Shown here in pieces: positions 53,311 to 62,075 of a stretch of 64,000 nucleotides of DNA (position 1 is the first letter of the stretch; each line of letters begins with the position of its first letter). The DNA lies in assembly GCA_013336525.1 (NCBI GenBank), contig JAAXTM010000003.1, positions 124,001 to 188,000 of the forward strand. Direction: 5' to 3'. The stretch is from Geobacteraceae bacterium (GTDB lineage Bacteria > Desulfobacterota > Desulfuromonadia > Geobacterales > Pseudopelobacteraceae). The position numbers were made by a program, and so were the translations under genes. The notes beneath the pieces are model-generated. The model saw nothing but the letters and a program-made list of their open reading frames with translations, made no database searches and was not told the origin of the DNA.

Positions 53311-53819
53311 AAAACCTTATCGCCTCACATACGCATAACATCTACCTCAAACCGGGTGAAGTGCTGGTAACCCGTACACCGGTGCTTGTTTCAACTGTTC
53401 TTGGTTCGTGTGTGGCGGTAACCATGTACTCTGCTTTGTGCGGTTTTGGAGCGATTTGCCATGCCATGCTGCCGGTGAATAAAGGGCGGGAAGTCGATCT
53501 TCGTTATGTTGATACGGCATTGCAGCACATTTACGCAAAACTTTCGGAATATGGTGTTGGAAGTGATCTGGTGGTCAAATTGTTCGGCGGAGCACAGGTC
53601 TTGAATGTTGGTGGCCGGTCACCACATAAGCAAACAGTGGGAGGTCAGAACGTCGCAATGGCTGAGGCTGTGTTGGCATCACTGGGGTTGGCTGTTGCAA
53701 CCAGAGATACCGGCGGTAATCGGGGGCGAAAGCTCTTTTTTTGTACGCGCAGCGGCGATGTTTTTGTACGCCGTATGCGCTCTGGCAAACACTCTGTTGA
53801 TGAGGAAATAATTTTATGA
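53307..53819 (+). CDS. cheD: Chemoreceptor glutamine deamidase CheD (copy 1)
   Basis: The 170-residue protein has the CheD catalytic Cys in [10 protein letters not shown] and the His in AICHAMLP, plus [13 protein letters not shown]. It deamidates receptor Gln residues and can interact with CheC-type phosphatases, none of which is seen here. It starts with GTG overlapping cheR and overlaps cheB by four bases, so the three adaptation genes are translationally coupled. Confidence 0.93.
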   Translation: MKNLIASHTHNIYLKPGEVLVTRTPVLVSTVLGSCVAVTMYSALCGFGAICHAMLPVNKGREVDLRYVDTALQHIYAKLSEYGVGSDLVVKLFGGAQVLNVGGRSPHKQTVGGQNVAMAEAVLASLGLAVATRDTGGNRGRKLFFCTRSGDVFVRRMRSGKHSVDEEIIL

Positions 53820-54886
53820 CGAAAATTAAAGTGCTGGTGATTGATGATTCCGCCCTGGTGCGCCAAACGTTATGCGACATTCTCAATTCTGATCCTGAGA
53901 TTGAGGTTGTCGGCAGCGCTGCGGACCCGATCCTGGCTGCAGAGCGGATGAGGACGGTCATTCCTGATGTGATTACGCTGGATGTCGAGATGCCGCGCAT
54001 GGATGGTTTGACTTTTCTGCAGAAGCTGATGAGCCAGCATCCGATCCCGGTAGTGATGTGTTCAAGCCTGGCCGAAAGTGGCAGCGAGACGGCGCTGAAA
54101 GCGCTTGAATATGGCGCTGTAGATATCATCACCAAGCCCAAGATGGGCACAAAACAGTTTATTGAAGAGTCTAAAACGCGTATCTGCGATGCAGTCAAGG
54201 GCGCTGCTGCGGCTCGTTTGGGGCCATTGCGGGCTATGCGAACCATGAAGGAAATCTCGCCCAAGTACTCCGCCGATGTCATCATGGAAAAACCGAATAC
54301 GAAGGCGATGATCCTGACCACCGAAAAGGTTGTTGTAGTCGGAGCTTCAACCGGTGGCACTGAGGCGCTCAGGGTTTTTCTTGAAGCGCTCCCGGAAGAC
54401 ACTCCGGGAATCGTCATCGTGCAGCATATGCCGGAGAACTTTACCGCTGCCTTTGCCAAAAGGCTTGATTCGATCTGCCGTGTGACGGTCAAGGAAGCAC
54501 AGGATAATGATACGATAGTGCGCGGACGGGCATTGATCGCCCCCGGCAATCATCACATGTTGCTGAAGCGAAGTGGCGCCCGCTATTATGTCGAGATCAA
54601 GGATGGCCCGCTGGTGTCGCGCCATCGTCCATCGGTGGATGTGCTGTTCCGCTCCGCTGCACGCTACGCAGGTAAAAACGCAGTCGGTGTCATCATGACC
54701 GGTATGGGGGATGACGGCGCTCACGGCATGAAGGAAATGTTCGACGGCGGTGCAATAACAATTGCCCAGGACGAAGCAACCTGCGTGGTTTACGGCATGC
54801 CGCACGAAGCGGTGAAGATGGGCGGTGTTAACAAGGTGATGCCGCTGCAGAATATTGCCGGCGAAGTATTGAGACTGTGTAGCTGA
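53816..54886 (+). CDS. cheB: Chemotaxis methylesterase/deamidase CheB
   Basis: The 356-residue enzyme has a receiver (IDDSALVRQ, phospho-Asp D56 in [12 protein letters not shown]) joined by a linker to the methylesterase domain. The catalytic triad is visible as GASTGGTEA (Ser), QHMPENFT (His) and GMGDDGAHG (Asp). It removes methyl groups added by CheR and gives adaptation feedback. It closes the cheW-cheR-cheD-cheB unit and is followed by a repeat. Confidence 0.95.
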   Translation: MTKIKVLVIDDSALVRQTLCDILNSDPEIEVVGSAADPILAAERMRTVIPDVITLDVEMPRMDGLTFLQKLMSQHPIPVVMCSSLAESGSETALKALEYGAVDIITKPKMGTKQFIEESKTRICDAVKGAAAARLGPLRAMRTMKEISPKYSADVIMEKPNTKAMILTTEKVVVVGASTGGTEALRVFLEALPEDTPGIVIVQHMPENFTAAFAKRLDSICRVTVKEAQDNDTIVRGRALIAPGNHHMLLKRSGARYYVEIKDGPLVSRHRPSVDVLFRSAARYAGKNAVGVIMTGMGDDGAHGMKEMFDGGAITIAQDEATCVVYGMPHEAVKMGGVNKVMPLQNIAGEVLRLCS

Positions 54887-54889
54887 AAA

Positions 54890-55004
54890 AAGTCCCCTCT
54901 CCATGAGGGAGAGGGCTAGGGTGAGGGGGGCAGAGTTGGATTATGCAGTACATTTCCCCCCTCATCCGGCCTTCAGCCACCTTCTCCCTTAGGGAGAAGG
55001 GACT
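54890..55004. repeat. Composite hairpin repeat, CCCTCTCC/GGGAGAGGG type
   Basis: The outer arms AGTCCCCT...GGGTGAGGGGGG (54891-54930) and CCCCCCTCATCC...AGGGGACT-like inverse (54955-55004) pair, and each arm also folds on itself (CTCTCCATGAGGGAGAG; TTCTCCCTTAGGGAGAA). Elements of this CCCTCTCC...CTAGGGTGAGGG kind are widespread REP-like sequences in proteobacteria. It lacks the AAGNCTTTGAT loop motif of the others in the window. Confidence 0.8.
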
Positions 55005-55064
55005 AGCGGAAGATCAGTATCTATTCAAGTTGTTTTTTTACTCTGCTTCACTCCGGAGGCACTA

Positions 55065-55964
55065 ATGGCATCATCACTTGACGAAGCACTTCAACGATCG
55101 AATCTTTCCCAATCAAACCAGATGGAGATGCTGACCTTCCGTCTGACGGACAATCAGCTCTACGGCATCAATGTATTCAAGATCATTGAGATTATCGAAT
55201 GTCCCAGCAGGATCGACCGCATGCCCAATTCACATCCGGCGGTCAAGGGTGCGCTTGATTTTCGTGGCAACGCCCTGGCGGTTATCGATCTGTCAGAGGC
55301 GGTAGGACTTCCAGCCAAAGAGTTTCATGATGAACTGGCGTATATCATCATCTGTGAGTACAACCGCAGCCTGACTGCTTTTGTTATTCATGCCCCGGAA
55401 ACGCTTCTGACGCGCAGTTGGAGTGATATCCATAAACCAGAGGGTGTCAATGCAGTTTCGCTCGTTGCCATTGCCTATGCGGATAGTGGCGAGGCGATCA
55501 TGCTGCTGGATATTGAAACGATTCTGTCCAATGTTGTCGGCATCGAGCGGGATCTTTCAACAGCTGCCATGACCGAAGCTGAAGGAAAAGGGAGCGGGAG
55601 GCACGTGCTTGTCGTTGATGATTCGCGAACGGCGATTATGCTGCTGCAGTCGGTGCTGGATAAAATGGGTTTCACCAATACAGCGGTGATGTCGGCTGAC
55701 AAGGCTCTGGAATACCTTGGAAATGAACATGGCCGTGTTGATCTGGTTATCTCTGATATCGAAATGCCAGGCATGGATGGGTTTACCTTCACCCGCGCAT
55801 TGCGGGAACATAGCGATTACAAGGATATCAAGGTCATCCTGCACAGTTCGATGAGTAACCCATCCAATCGACTGAAAGCCGAGCAGGCTGGTGCAAATAA
55901 GTTTGTGGCCAAATTTGATCCTGATTCACTTTCAGAGGAAATATTCAGTTTGGTAGAGGCTTAA
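55065..55964 (+). CDS. cheV: Chemotaxis protein CheV (CheW-receiver fusion)
   Basis: The 299-residue protein joins an N-terminal CheW-like adaptor domain (MLTFRLTDNQLYGINVFKIIEI, GALDFRGNALAVIDLSEAVGLP) to a receiver with phospho-Asp D231 (LVISDIEMPGMDG). CheV couples receptors to CheA and tunes this by its own phosphorylation. A CGGAGG site precedes the ATG. It gives the cluster three CheW-type adaptors in all. Confidence 0.93.
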   Translation: MASSLDEALQRSNLSQSNQMEMLTFRLTDNQLYGINVFKIIEIIECPSRIDRMPNSHPAVKGALDFRGNALAVIDLSEAVGLPAKEFHDELAYIIICEYNRSLTAFVIHAPETLLTRSWSDIHKPEGVNAVSLVAIAYADSGEAIMLLDIETILSNVVGIERDLSTAAMTEAEGKGSGRHVLVVDDSRTAIMLLQSVLDKMGFTNTAVMSADKALEYLGNEHGRVDLVISDIEMPGMDGFTFTRALREHSDYKDIKVILHSSMSNPSNRLKAEQAGANKFVAKFDPDSLSEEIFSLVEA

Positions 55965-56021
55965 TTGGGAGCGCAATCCGACAAGGTGTTTTAACTATTC
56001 AGCACACCAAAAAAATAAATT

Positions 56022-56140
56022 TAACAGGGATGAAGGGGATAAAAGGGATACAGCAAAAACAAGATAAAATCTTCAAATTTTTGGTTTAAATCCTTACGAC
56101 TTAAAGGTCTGATGGTTTTATCCCCTTTATCCCTGTAAAA
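56022..56140. repeat. Hairpin repeat, arms ACAGGGATGAAGGGGATAAA
   Basis: Left arm 56022-56050 and right arm 56116-56138 are inverted copies of iterated GGGATAAA-like words. The loop has CTTAAAGGTCTGATGG (56100-56115). A further perfect ten-base inverted pair AACTATTCAG (55993-56002) and CTGAATAGTT (56171-56180) brackets the whole element. Confidence 0.8.
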
Positions 56141-56194
56141 AAGCCTTTAAGTTTAATTATTTTGATATTACTGAATAGTTACGAGGGGTCATGT

Positions 56195-57085
56195 ATGAAC
56201 ATAACCGATGAAGAGTTGATTGAAGAGTTATCCAATCGTTTCGCCCAAAGCCGCAAGGCTTTTTCTGATTTGAGCGTGGTTCACGGCAAGTTGCTTGAAA
56301 TGAACGAAAGACTTGAACGATCTGAATCCCTAAAAAGTAATTTCCTTTCAAATATCCGCAACGAAATCAATAATCCGCTCAACTCAATTATGGGACTGGC
56401 CGGGCAGCTTGCAATAGTCGGAGCCGGGAATGAAGATGTCACATCCATCTCTTCGTTGATCGGGGCGGAGGCCAACCACCTTGATTTTCAGCTGCGCAAT
56501 ATTTTTATGGCGGCAGAACTGGAGGCAGGAGAGGTCAATCCACACTGCGTAAAGGTTCATATAGCATCCGCACTTCGTGACCTTGTCGATTCCTTTCTGC
56601 ATACCGCAGCAAAGAAGAACGTGTCGCTGGATTTGGTCCTGCCAACGGTAGAAGAGGCTCATATAGCCGTTCTTGATGCTGAAAAAATCCAGATCATTGT
56701 CTCCAATCTGTTGTCAAACGCGATTGAATACAGCCACAATGGCGGTACCGTCGAAGTTTCATATTCTGTTGACGGTGAAGGAACGCTGCAAATTTCTGTT
56801 CAGGATCATGGTGTCGGCATTGCACCGGAAGACCAACAGCGGATATTTGACCGTTTTGTCCAGTTGGAAACAGGAACTACCCGCTCTCATCTTGGACACG
56901 GTTTGGGGCTCAGTATTACCAAGGCACTTGTTGATCTTCTTGAGGGGAACATCCGTCTGGTCAGCTCACTTGGCGAAGGAACATGCTTTACGGTCACAAT
57001 CCCACCCTGCTCGATTTTGGACGACAAAGATTCATTTTCAGAAGCCGGCAATCTGTTCCTCTTCGATGATATGAGTGAGGCATAG
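56195..57085 (+). CDS. Kinase-like protein with Asn in place of the phospho-accepting His
   Basis: The 296-residue soluble protein has a HisKA-type helix in which NIRNEINNPLNSIMGL replaces the usual [14 protein letters not shown]56 stands at the His position. The ATPase domain seems intact (NLLSNAIEYSHNG, DHGVGI, GHGLGLSI). It therefore cannot autophosphorylate in the normal way and may be an ATP-binding scaffold or a phosphatase for a receiver. ATG 56195 follows GAGGGG. It lies between cheV and the second cheD. Confidence 0.85.
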   Translation: MNITDEELIEELSNRFAQSRKAFSDLSVVHGKLLEMNERLERSESLKSNFLSNIRNEINNPLNSIMGLAGQLAIVGAGNEDVTSISSLIGAEANHLDFQLRNIFMAAELEAGEVNPHCVKVHIASALRDLVDSFLHTAAKKNVSLDLVLPTVEEAHIAVLDAEKIQIIVSNLLSNAIEYSHNGGTVEVSYSVDGEGTLQISVQDHGVGIAPEDQQRIFDRFVQLETGTTRSHLGHGLGLSITKALVDLLEGNIRLVSSLGEGTCFTVTIPPCSILDDKDSFSEAGNLFLFDDMSEA

Positions 57086-57091
57086 AAAAAC

Positions 57092-57565
57092 GTGGGCAGT
57101 GAAGAGCAGATAAATAAGCACTTCCTATTCCCCGGCACTATCTTCGCCGATCCCCTTGAATACCAGATCAGCACCGTGCTTGGTTCGTGCGTTGCCGTTT
57201 GTCTCTGGGATAAAGTGGTCCGCCGTGGGGGAATGAACCATATGATGCTGCCCTTCTGGAATGGTGAAGGGTTGGCCACGCCAAAGTACGGCAACATCGC
57301 CATGGAAAAGTTGCTGGGCAAAGTCTTGTCGATCGGGTGTCATCGTGAACATCTGGTTGCCAAGATTTTTGGTGGGGCCAATGTTTCCGGTACAGGGTTG
57401 GAAGTATTCATGATTGGTGACCGCAATGTCACTCTGGCACTGCAGATGTTGGAGGAATTCAGGATTCCGGTTGTTGCCAAAGATGTTGGCGGCAGGGTTG
57501 GCAGAAAGATTATTATGAACAGTGAAACCGGTGTGATTTTGGTCGGCAAAGGAAAAAGAGCTTAG
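57092..57565 (+). CDS. cheD: Chemoreceptor glutamine deamidase CheD (copy 2)
   Basis: The 157-residue CheD has its Cys in [10 protein letters not shown] and His in GGMNHMMLP, with KIFGGANVSGTG. It is clearly diverged from copy 1, including the start region (FLFPGTIFADP). It begins with GTG seven bases after the pseudo-kinase stop. Two CheDs in one cluster suggest different receptor substrates or a regulatory role for one. Confidence 0.92.
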   Translation: MGSEEQINKHFLFPGTIFADPLEYQISTVLGSCVAVCLWDKVVRRGGMNHMMLPFWNGEGLATPKYGNIAMEKLLGKVLSIGCHREHLVAKIFGGANVSGTGLEVFMIGDRNVTLALQMLEEFRIPVVAKDVGGRVGRKIIMNSETGVILVGKGKRA

Positions 57566-57594
57566 GTACATATCTGGTCAGCAAAGGTCTATCA

Positions 57595-60500
57595 ATGCTT
57601 AAATTTAATAGCATCAGAAACAAACTCATTTTTTCTATCAGCCTATTTATAGCTCTGCTTCTTGTTGTTATTGCTGCGTGGACCTACGGCTATTTCCGGC
57701 ACACGACACAAAAGCTGATTTATAACGAGCAGTTTTCCATGATTACCGGCATGGCAAAAGTGCTTGATGACAAAATTTATTCATCGCATATCGCACTGAT
57801 AGCTGTTGCCAAGGTTGCTCCGGTTGATGTTGTCGATAATCAGCAGGCTACACAGAAATGGCTGGAAGATCGCGTTGGTATCCGCAGCATTTTCAAACAC
57901 GGCCTGTTTATTTTTGATGCTGCCGGGAAACTGGTTGCCTCATCGCCAGTTGCGCCCAAACTTAATGGCTTGTCATATGCTCACCGTGAATATTTCATAA
58001 ATACAATAAAAAATAATAAACCTCAGATTTCCCTGCCTTTCATATCCACCGTTAACGGCCAACCGATTGTCATGATGACATCAATTATTCACAATCCTGA
58101 CGGTTCCATTAAAGGGTTACTGTGTGGCGCTATTGACCTTCAGGATAAGGAAGGGTTTCTCGGGTCACTAAGGAATGTCCGCTTTGGTTCGACTGGCTAT
58201 CTGTATCTGTTCGCTCCGGACCGCACCATGATTTTGCATCCGGATCCAACCCGCATCATGAAGCGTGATGTAAAGCCGGGGGCAAATAAACTTTTTGACA
58301 GGGCGCTTGAAGGATTTGAAGGCTCCGGTGAAACAGTTAACTCCAGAGGGCAGCATTTTCTGGCCTCATTCAAACATCTTCAAAGTACCGACTGGATCCT
58401 GGCCGCCAACTATCCTGTTGCAGAAGCATATCAACCGATCACCAGTTTCAGAAATTTCTATCTTCTGGGAATGTTTTTTGTGTTGCTGGCGGCGATTGCG
58501 CTGGCCTGGAAGCTTGGATGTACAATTGCCGGGCCGCTGACAGGTTTTACTACGCGAATTAACGCTCTGGCGCAACCCGGCTCCGATAAAAGTCAACGGC
58601 TTGATGAAGGTCGCTCTGATGAACTGGGACTGCTGGCGGGTTCGTTCAATATCCTGCTGGATGAAGTGCAGCGGCGTGAGAAGGAGTTACATGCAAGTCA
58701 TGAGAAATTCCGTGCAGTAGCTGATAATACTTACGATTGGGAGTATTGGAGAGGTACAGACGGGAGCCTTGTTTATATTTCGCCATCTTGCAAGCGCATC
58801 ACCGGTTATAGCGCAGAAGAGTTCATGCAAGACTCCGAACTGATGTCCAGGATTGTGCATCCGGATGATCGTGACATGTTCTTAGAACATATTGAAGAGG
58901 TCTTTACAGCCGGCAGAACCAAGCAGGATTGTAATATGCATTCTTTTCGTATTATTGCCAAAAATGGAGAAGAATACTGGATTTCACATATTTGCCAGGA
59001 AGTCTTCGACATGGAAGGTGAATCCATGGGGCGCCGTGCCTGCAATCGCGATATCACCAAGAGTAAGCAGGCTGAGGAAAAACTACTCGCTTTTTCTGCC
59101 TTGATGGAACAGAAAAACGCCGAATTGGGGGGCGCGCTGATAGCAGCCGAGGAAGCTACCCAGGCCAAGAGCACTTTCCTGGCCACCATGAGTCACGAGA
59201 TCCGCACGCCGATGAACGGTGTGATCGGCATGACCGGCCTGCTGCTTGATACCGACCTGAACGAAGAACAACGCCAGTATGCCGAGATCGTCCGCAAAAG
59301 CGGCGAGAATCTTCTGGGGGTAATTAACGATATCCTTGATTTCTCCAAGATAGAGGCCGGCAGGCTGGATATGGAAATACTCGACTTTGATCTGAGAACA
59401 ACATTGGAAGATACGACTGAACTGTTGGCAGTAAAGGCTTCAGATACCGGGTTGGAACTGATCTGCCGGATTGATCCGGATGTACCGGTATATCTTAAGG
59501 GTGATCCGGGGAGAATCCGCCAGATAATCACTAACCTGGCAGGTAACGCCATCAAATTTACTCATGAAGGCGAAGTTGTCATCAGTGCGTCGTGCGAGTC
59601 AGAGCAGGATAATTTTGTGAAAATTCGCTTTGAAATTTGCGATACCGGCATCGGCATTCCGGAAGACCGGTTGGCAGCCATCTTCAATCCATTCACCCAG
59701 GCAGACGGTTCGACTACTCGCCAATACGGCGGCACCGGTTTGGGGTTGGCAATCTGCAAGCAGCTGGTAGAGCTTATGGGAGGCGAGATTGGTGTGGAGA
59801 GCGAAGATAAAAAAGGCTCCACGTTCTGGTTCACCGCTCAGTTTGAGAAGCAAGCCCCGGAAATTTCAAAATCCTTAGAGGATTCTACATACGTGGATAT
59901 TTCAGGTACAAAAATTCTGGTGGTTGACGACAATGCCACCAACCGTATGTTGATGATTACTCTGCTCAGCGGTTGGGGGTGTCAGTACGAAACGGCCGGT
60001 GACGGCGAAACAGCGCTGGCGATTCTGCGCGAAGCGGCAGAACAGCATGATCCTTTCCGGGTCGCCCTGCTTGACCAGCAGATGCCGGGTATGGATGGCA
60101 GCCAGCTTGGCAGGATGATCAAGGCTGACCCGTTGCTGGAATCAACCCTGATGATTATGGTGACTTCTCTTGGGCGTCGGGGAAATGCCGCCGCTCTCGA
60201 AAAGATCGGTTTTGCCGGGTATTTGACAAAACCTGTTCGTCAGAATCAGCTTAAAGATTGCATTGCCCTTGTTCTGGGGAGGCTGGCAGGTAACGTGCCG
60301 AAACCAGGAATTGTCACGCAATATACTGTTGCAGAATCTTCGAAGCGTGGAATCCGCATTCTGCTGGCTGAGGACAACGTAATAAACCAGAAAGTGGCGC
60401 AGGCGCTGCTGAATAAGCTTGGTTACAAAGCGGATGTTGTAGCCAATGGCCTTGAAGCCGTCCGTGCGCTTGAGTTGATAAACTACGATCTTGTGCTGAT

Positions 60501-61104
60501 GGATTGTCTGATGCCGGAAATGGATGGCTTTAAAGCTACCGCAATGGTTCGTGATGCAGCTTCTAACGTTCTCAATCACGCCGTGCCGATTATCGCCATG
60601 ACCGCCAACGCCATGATGGGGGACCGCGAGGATTGCATCATAGCCGGAATGGATGATTATCTGGCAAAGCCTGTTAAGAAGGAGGAGCTGGCTGACGTTC
60701 TTGATAAATGGCTAAAGCCGGGCGTCCGTATAGTTTCTGCTGCGCAAAGTACATGTGATCAGCCGGAGGCACCCACACTTTTTAATGGTTCGGAACTGCT
60801 GGAAAACTTTGACGGTGATCGTGATTTTGCACGCAGCATATTGGATGATGCGCTGCAGGAAATTCCGGAAGAAATCGAAAAGTTGAAAGAACTTGCTGCG
60901 GGAACTGATATGCATTCTATTCGCCACCAAGCCCACTCGATGAAGGGTTTGGCTGCAAACATATGCGCACCCGCATTGCGGAAAATTTGTTTTAAAATTG
61001 AGACCGCTGCAAAAGATGGCGATGTGGAATCCGCGCGAAGGTTGCTGCTGGAGTTGGAGCGGATTGGCTTGTTAACTATTGAGGACGTCAGCAAGGGTTT
61101 CTAA
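57595..61104 (+). CDS. Hybrid sensor kinase, dCache-HAMP-PAS-HK-REC-REC-Hpt
   Basis: The 1169-residue membrane protein has TM1 at about 11-33, a double-Cache periplasmic domain (SSPVAPKLNGLSYAHREYF; LFAPDRTMILHPDPTR), and TM2 near 285-308. HAMP, a PAS domain (about 372-490), HisKA with H534 in [13 protein letters not shown] and HATPase follow, then two receivers (D827, D970) and a C-terminal Hpt with H1114 (HQAHSMKGLAANI). It is a complete four-step phosphorelay lacking only the output regulator. Its cytoplasmic half resembles the kinase at 33779. Confidence 0.93.
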   Translation: MLKFNSIRNKLIFSISLFIALLLVVIAAWTYGYFRHTTQKLIYNEQFSMITGMAKVLDDKIYSSHIALIAVAKVAPVDVVDNQQATQKWLEDRVGIRSIFKHGLFIFDAAGKLVASSPVAPKLNGLSYAHREYFINTIKNNKPQISLPFISTVNGQPIVMMTSIIHNPDGSIKGLLCGAIDLQDKEGFLGSLRNVRFGSTGYLYLFAPDRTMILHPDPTRIMKRDVKPGANKLFDRALEGFEGSGETVNSRGQHFLASFKHLQSTDWILAANYPVAEAYQPITSFRNFYLLGMFFVLLAAIALAWKLGCTIAGPLTGFTTRINALAQPGSDKSQRLDEGRSDELGLLAGSFNILLDEVQRREKELHASHEKFRAVADNTYDWEYWRGTDGSLVYISPSCKRITGYSAEEFMQDSELMSRIVHPDDRDMFLEHIEEVFTAGRTKQDCNMHSFRIIAKNGEEYWISHICQEVFDMEGESMGRRACNRDITKSKQAEEKLLAFSALMEQKNAELGGALIAAEEATQAKSTFLATMSHEIRTPMNGVIGMTGLLLDTDLNEEQRQYAEIVRKSGENLLGVINDILDFSKIEAGRLDMEILDFDLRTTLEDTTELLAVKASDTGLELICRIDPDVPVYLKGDPGRIRQIITNLAGNAIKFTHEGEVVISASCESEQDNFVKIRFEICDTGIGIPEDRLAAIFNPFTQADGSTTRQYGGTGLGLAICKQLVELMGGEIGVESEDKKGSTFWFTAQFEKQAPEISKSLEDSTYVDISGTKILVVDDNATNRMLMITLLSGWGCQYETAGDGETALAILREAAEQHDPFRVALLDQQMPGMDGSQLGRMIKADPLLESTLMIMVTSLGRRGNAAALEKIGFAGYLTKPVRQNQLKDCIALVLGRLAGNVPKPGIVTQYTVAESSKRGIRILLAEDNVINQKVAQALLNKLGYKADVVANGLEAVRALELINYDLVLMDCLMPEMDGFKATAMVRDAASNVLNHAVPIIAMTANAMMGDREDCIIAGMDDYLAKPVKKEELADVLDKWLKPGVRIVSAAQSTCDQPEAPTLFNGSELLENFDGDRDFARSILDDALQEIPEEIEKLKELAAGTDMHSIRHQAHSMKGLAANICAPALRKICFKIETAAKDGDVESARRLLLELERIGLLTIEDVSKGF

Positions 61105-61121
61105 TGGTTGAAGGATGAACA

Positions 61122-62075
61122 ATGGCAAATAAAATCCAGGAATCACCAAAAACCGAAATAATACGCATTGTAGCCCTTTACTCTTTATTTGGCGTGCTTT
61201 GGATATATTTGTCAGACTCTTTTATAGGTTTTGCCATAAGTGACTCTGCCGTCATATCCCGTTTATCAATTTATAAAGGGATTTTGTTCATCGCCCTCAC
61301 TGCAGCACTCCTCTATTTTCTCATTGCCAGCTATGTCAAGAGAATCAGCTCTAATATACTTGAACTCAAACAGGCCCAAAAAAAACTTCAGGACAAGAAT
61401 AACGAACTTGAGAGCTTTACCTATACCGTTTCACACGACCTGAAAAGCCCGCTGATCACAATCCAGAGCTATGCCGGTATGATTAAAAAGGATCTGCAAG
61501 CCGGCAATATTGCCAGGGCAGAGGGTGACCTCAGCAGAATTGAGGGTGCGGCGGCCAAAATGACATGTCTGATTAATGATTTGTTGCAGCTATCCCGCGT
61601 TGGCAGAATGATGAATGAGCCTTCTGATATTAACATGAATCGCTTGGTACATGATTGTCTGGCCCAGTTGACCGGTTCGCTTGAACTAAAGAAGGTTTCC
61701 ATAGTACTGCAACCTGATCTTCCTGCTGTCCGTGGCGATGCGCAGCGTTTGTCGGCTGTGATGCAAAACCTGATTGAGAATGCCATCAAATACATGGGAG
61801 AGCAGGTTACGCCACGTATTGAAATCGGGGCACGGGTGGACGGCAAAGAAACTGTCTTCTACGTCAGTGATAATGGCGCCGGTATTGATCCGCTTCATCA
61901 TGAAAGGGTATTCGGTCTCTTCAGTAAGCTTGATGCCGGCAGCGCTGGGACCGGTATCGGTCTGGCTCTCGTCAAGCGGATTATCGATATCCACAGGGGC
62001 AGGATCTGGGTGGAGTCTGAAGGGGTAGGCAAGGGAAGCAGATTCTGTTTTACGTTGTCAGGGGGAGAGGCATGA
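61122..62075 (+). CDS. Membrane histidine kinase, short two-helix input
   Basis: The 317-residue kinase has two N-terminal membrane helices (about 13-36 and 48-69) with almost no loop domain. A coiled coil, HisKA with H105 in YTVSHDLKSPLITI and HATPase (NLIENAIKYMGE, DNGAGI, GTGIGLALV) follow. This HisKA type is the phytochrome-like HDLKxPL form. It overlaps the next kinase gene by four bases and shares a nearly parallel catalytic half with it, which points to tandem duplication with exchange of the input. Confidence 0.9.
   Translation: MANKIQESPKTEIIRIVALYSLFGVLWIYLSDSFIGFAISDSAVISRLSIYKGILFIALTAALLYFLIASYVKRISSNILELKQAQKKLQDKNNELESFTYTVSHDLKSPLITIQSYAGMIKKDLQAGNIARAEGDLSRIEGAAAKMTCLINDLLQLSRVGRMMNEPSDINMNRLVHDCLAQLTGSLELKKVSIVLQPDLPAVRGDAQRLSAVMQNLIENAIKYMGEQVTPRIEIGARVDGKETVFYVSDNGAGIDPLHHERVFGLFSKLDAGSAGTGIGLALVKRIIDIHRGRIWVESEGVGKGSRFCFTLSGGEA

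Noticed and set aside
53575-54549. 324-codon antisense frame opposite cheD and cheB
   Set aside because: It is a shadow of two well-supported genes with no homology signal.
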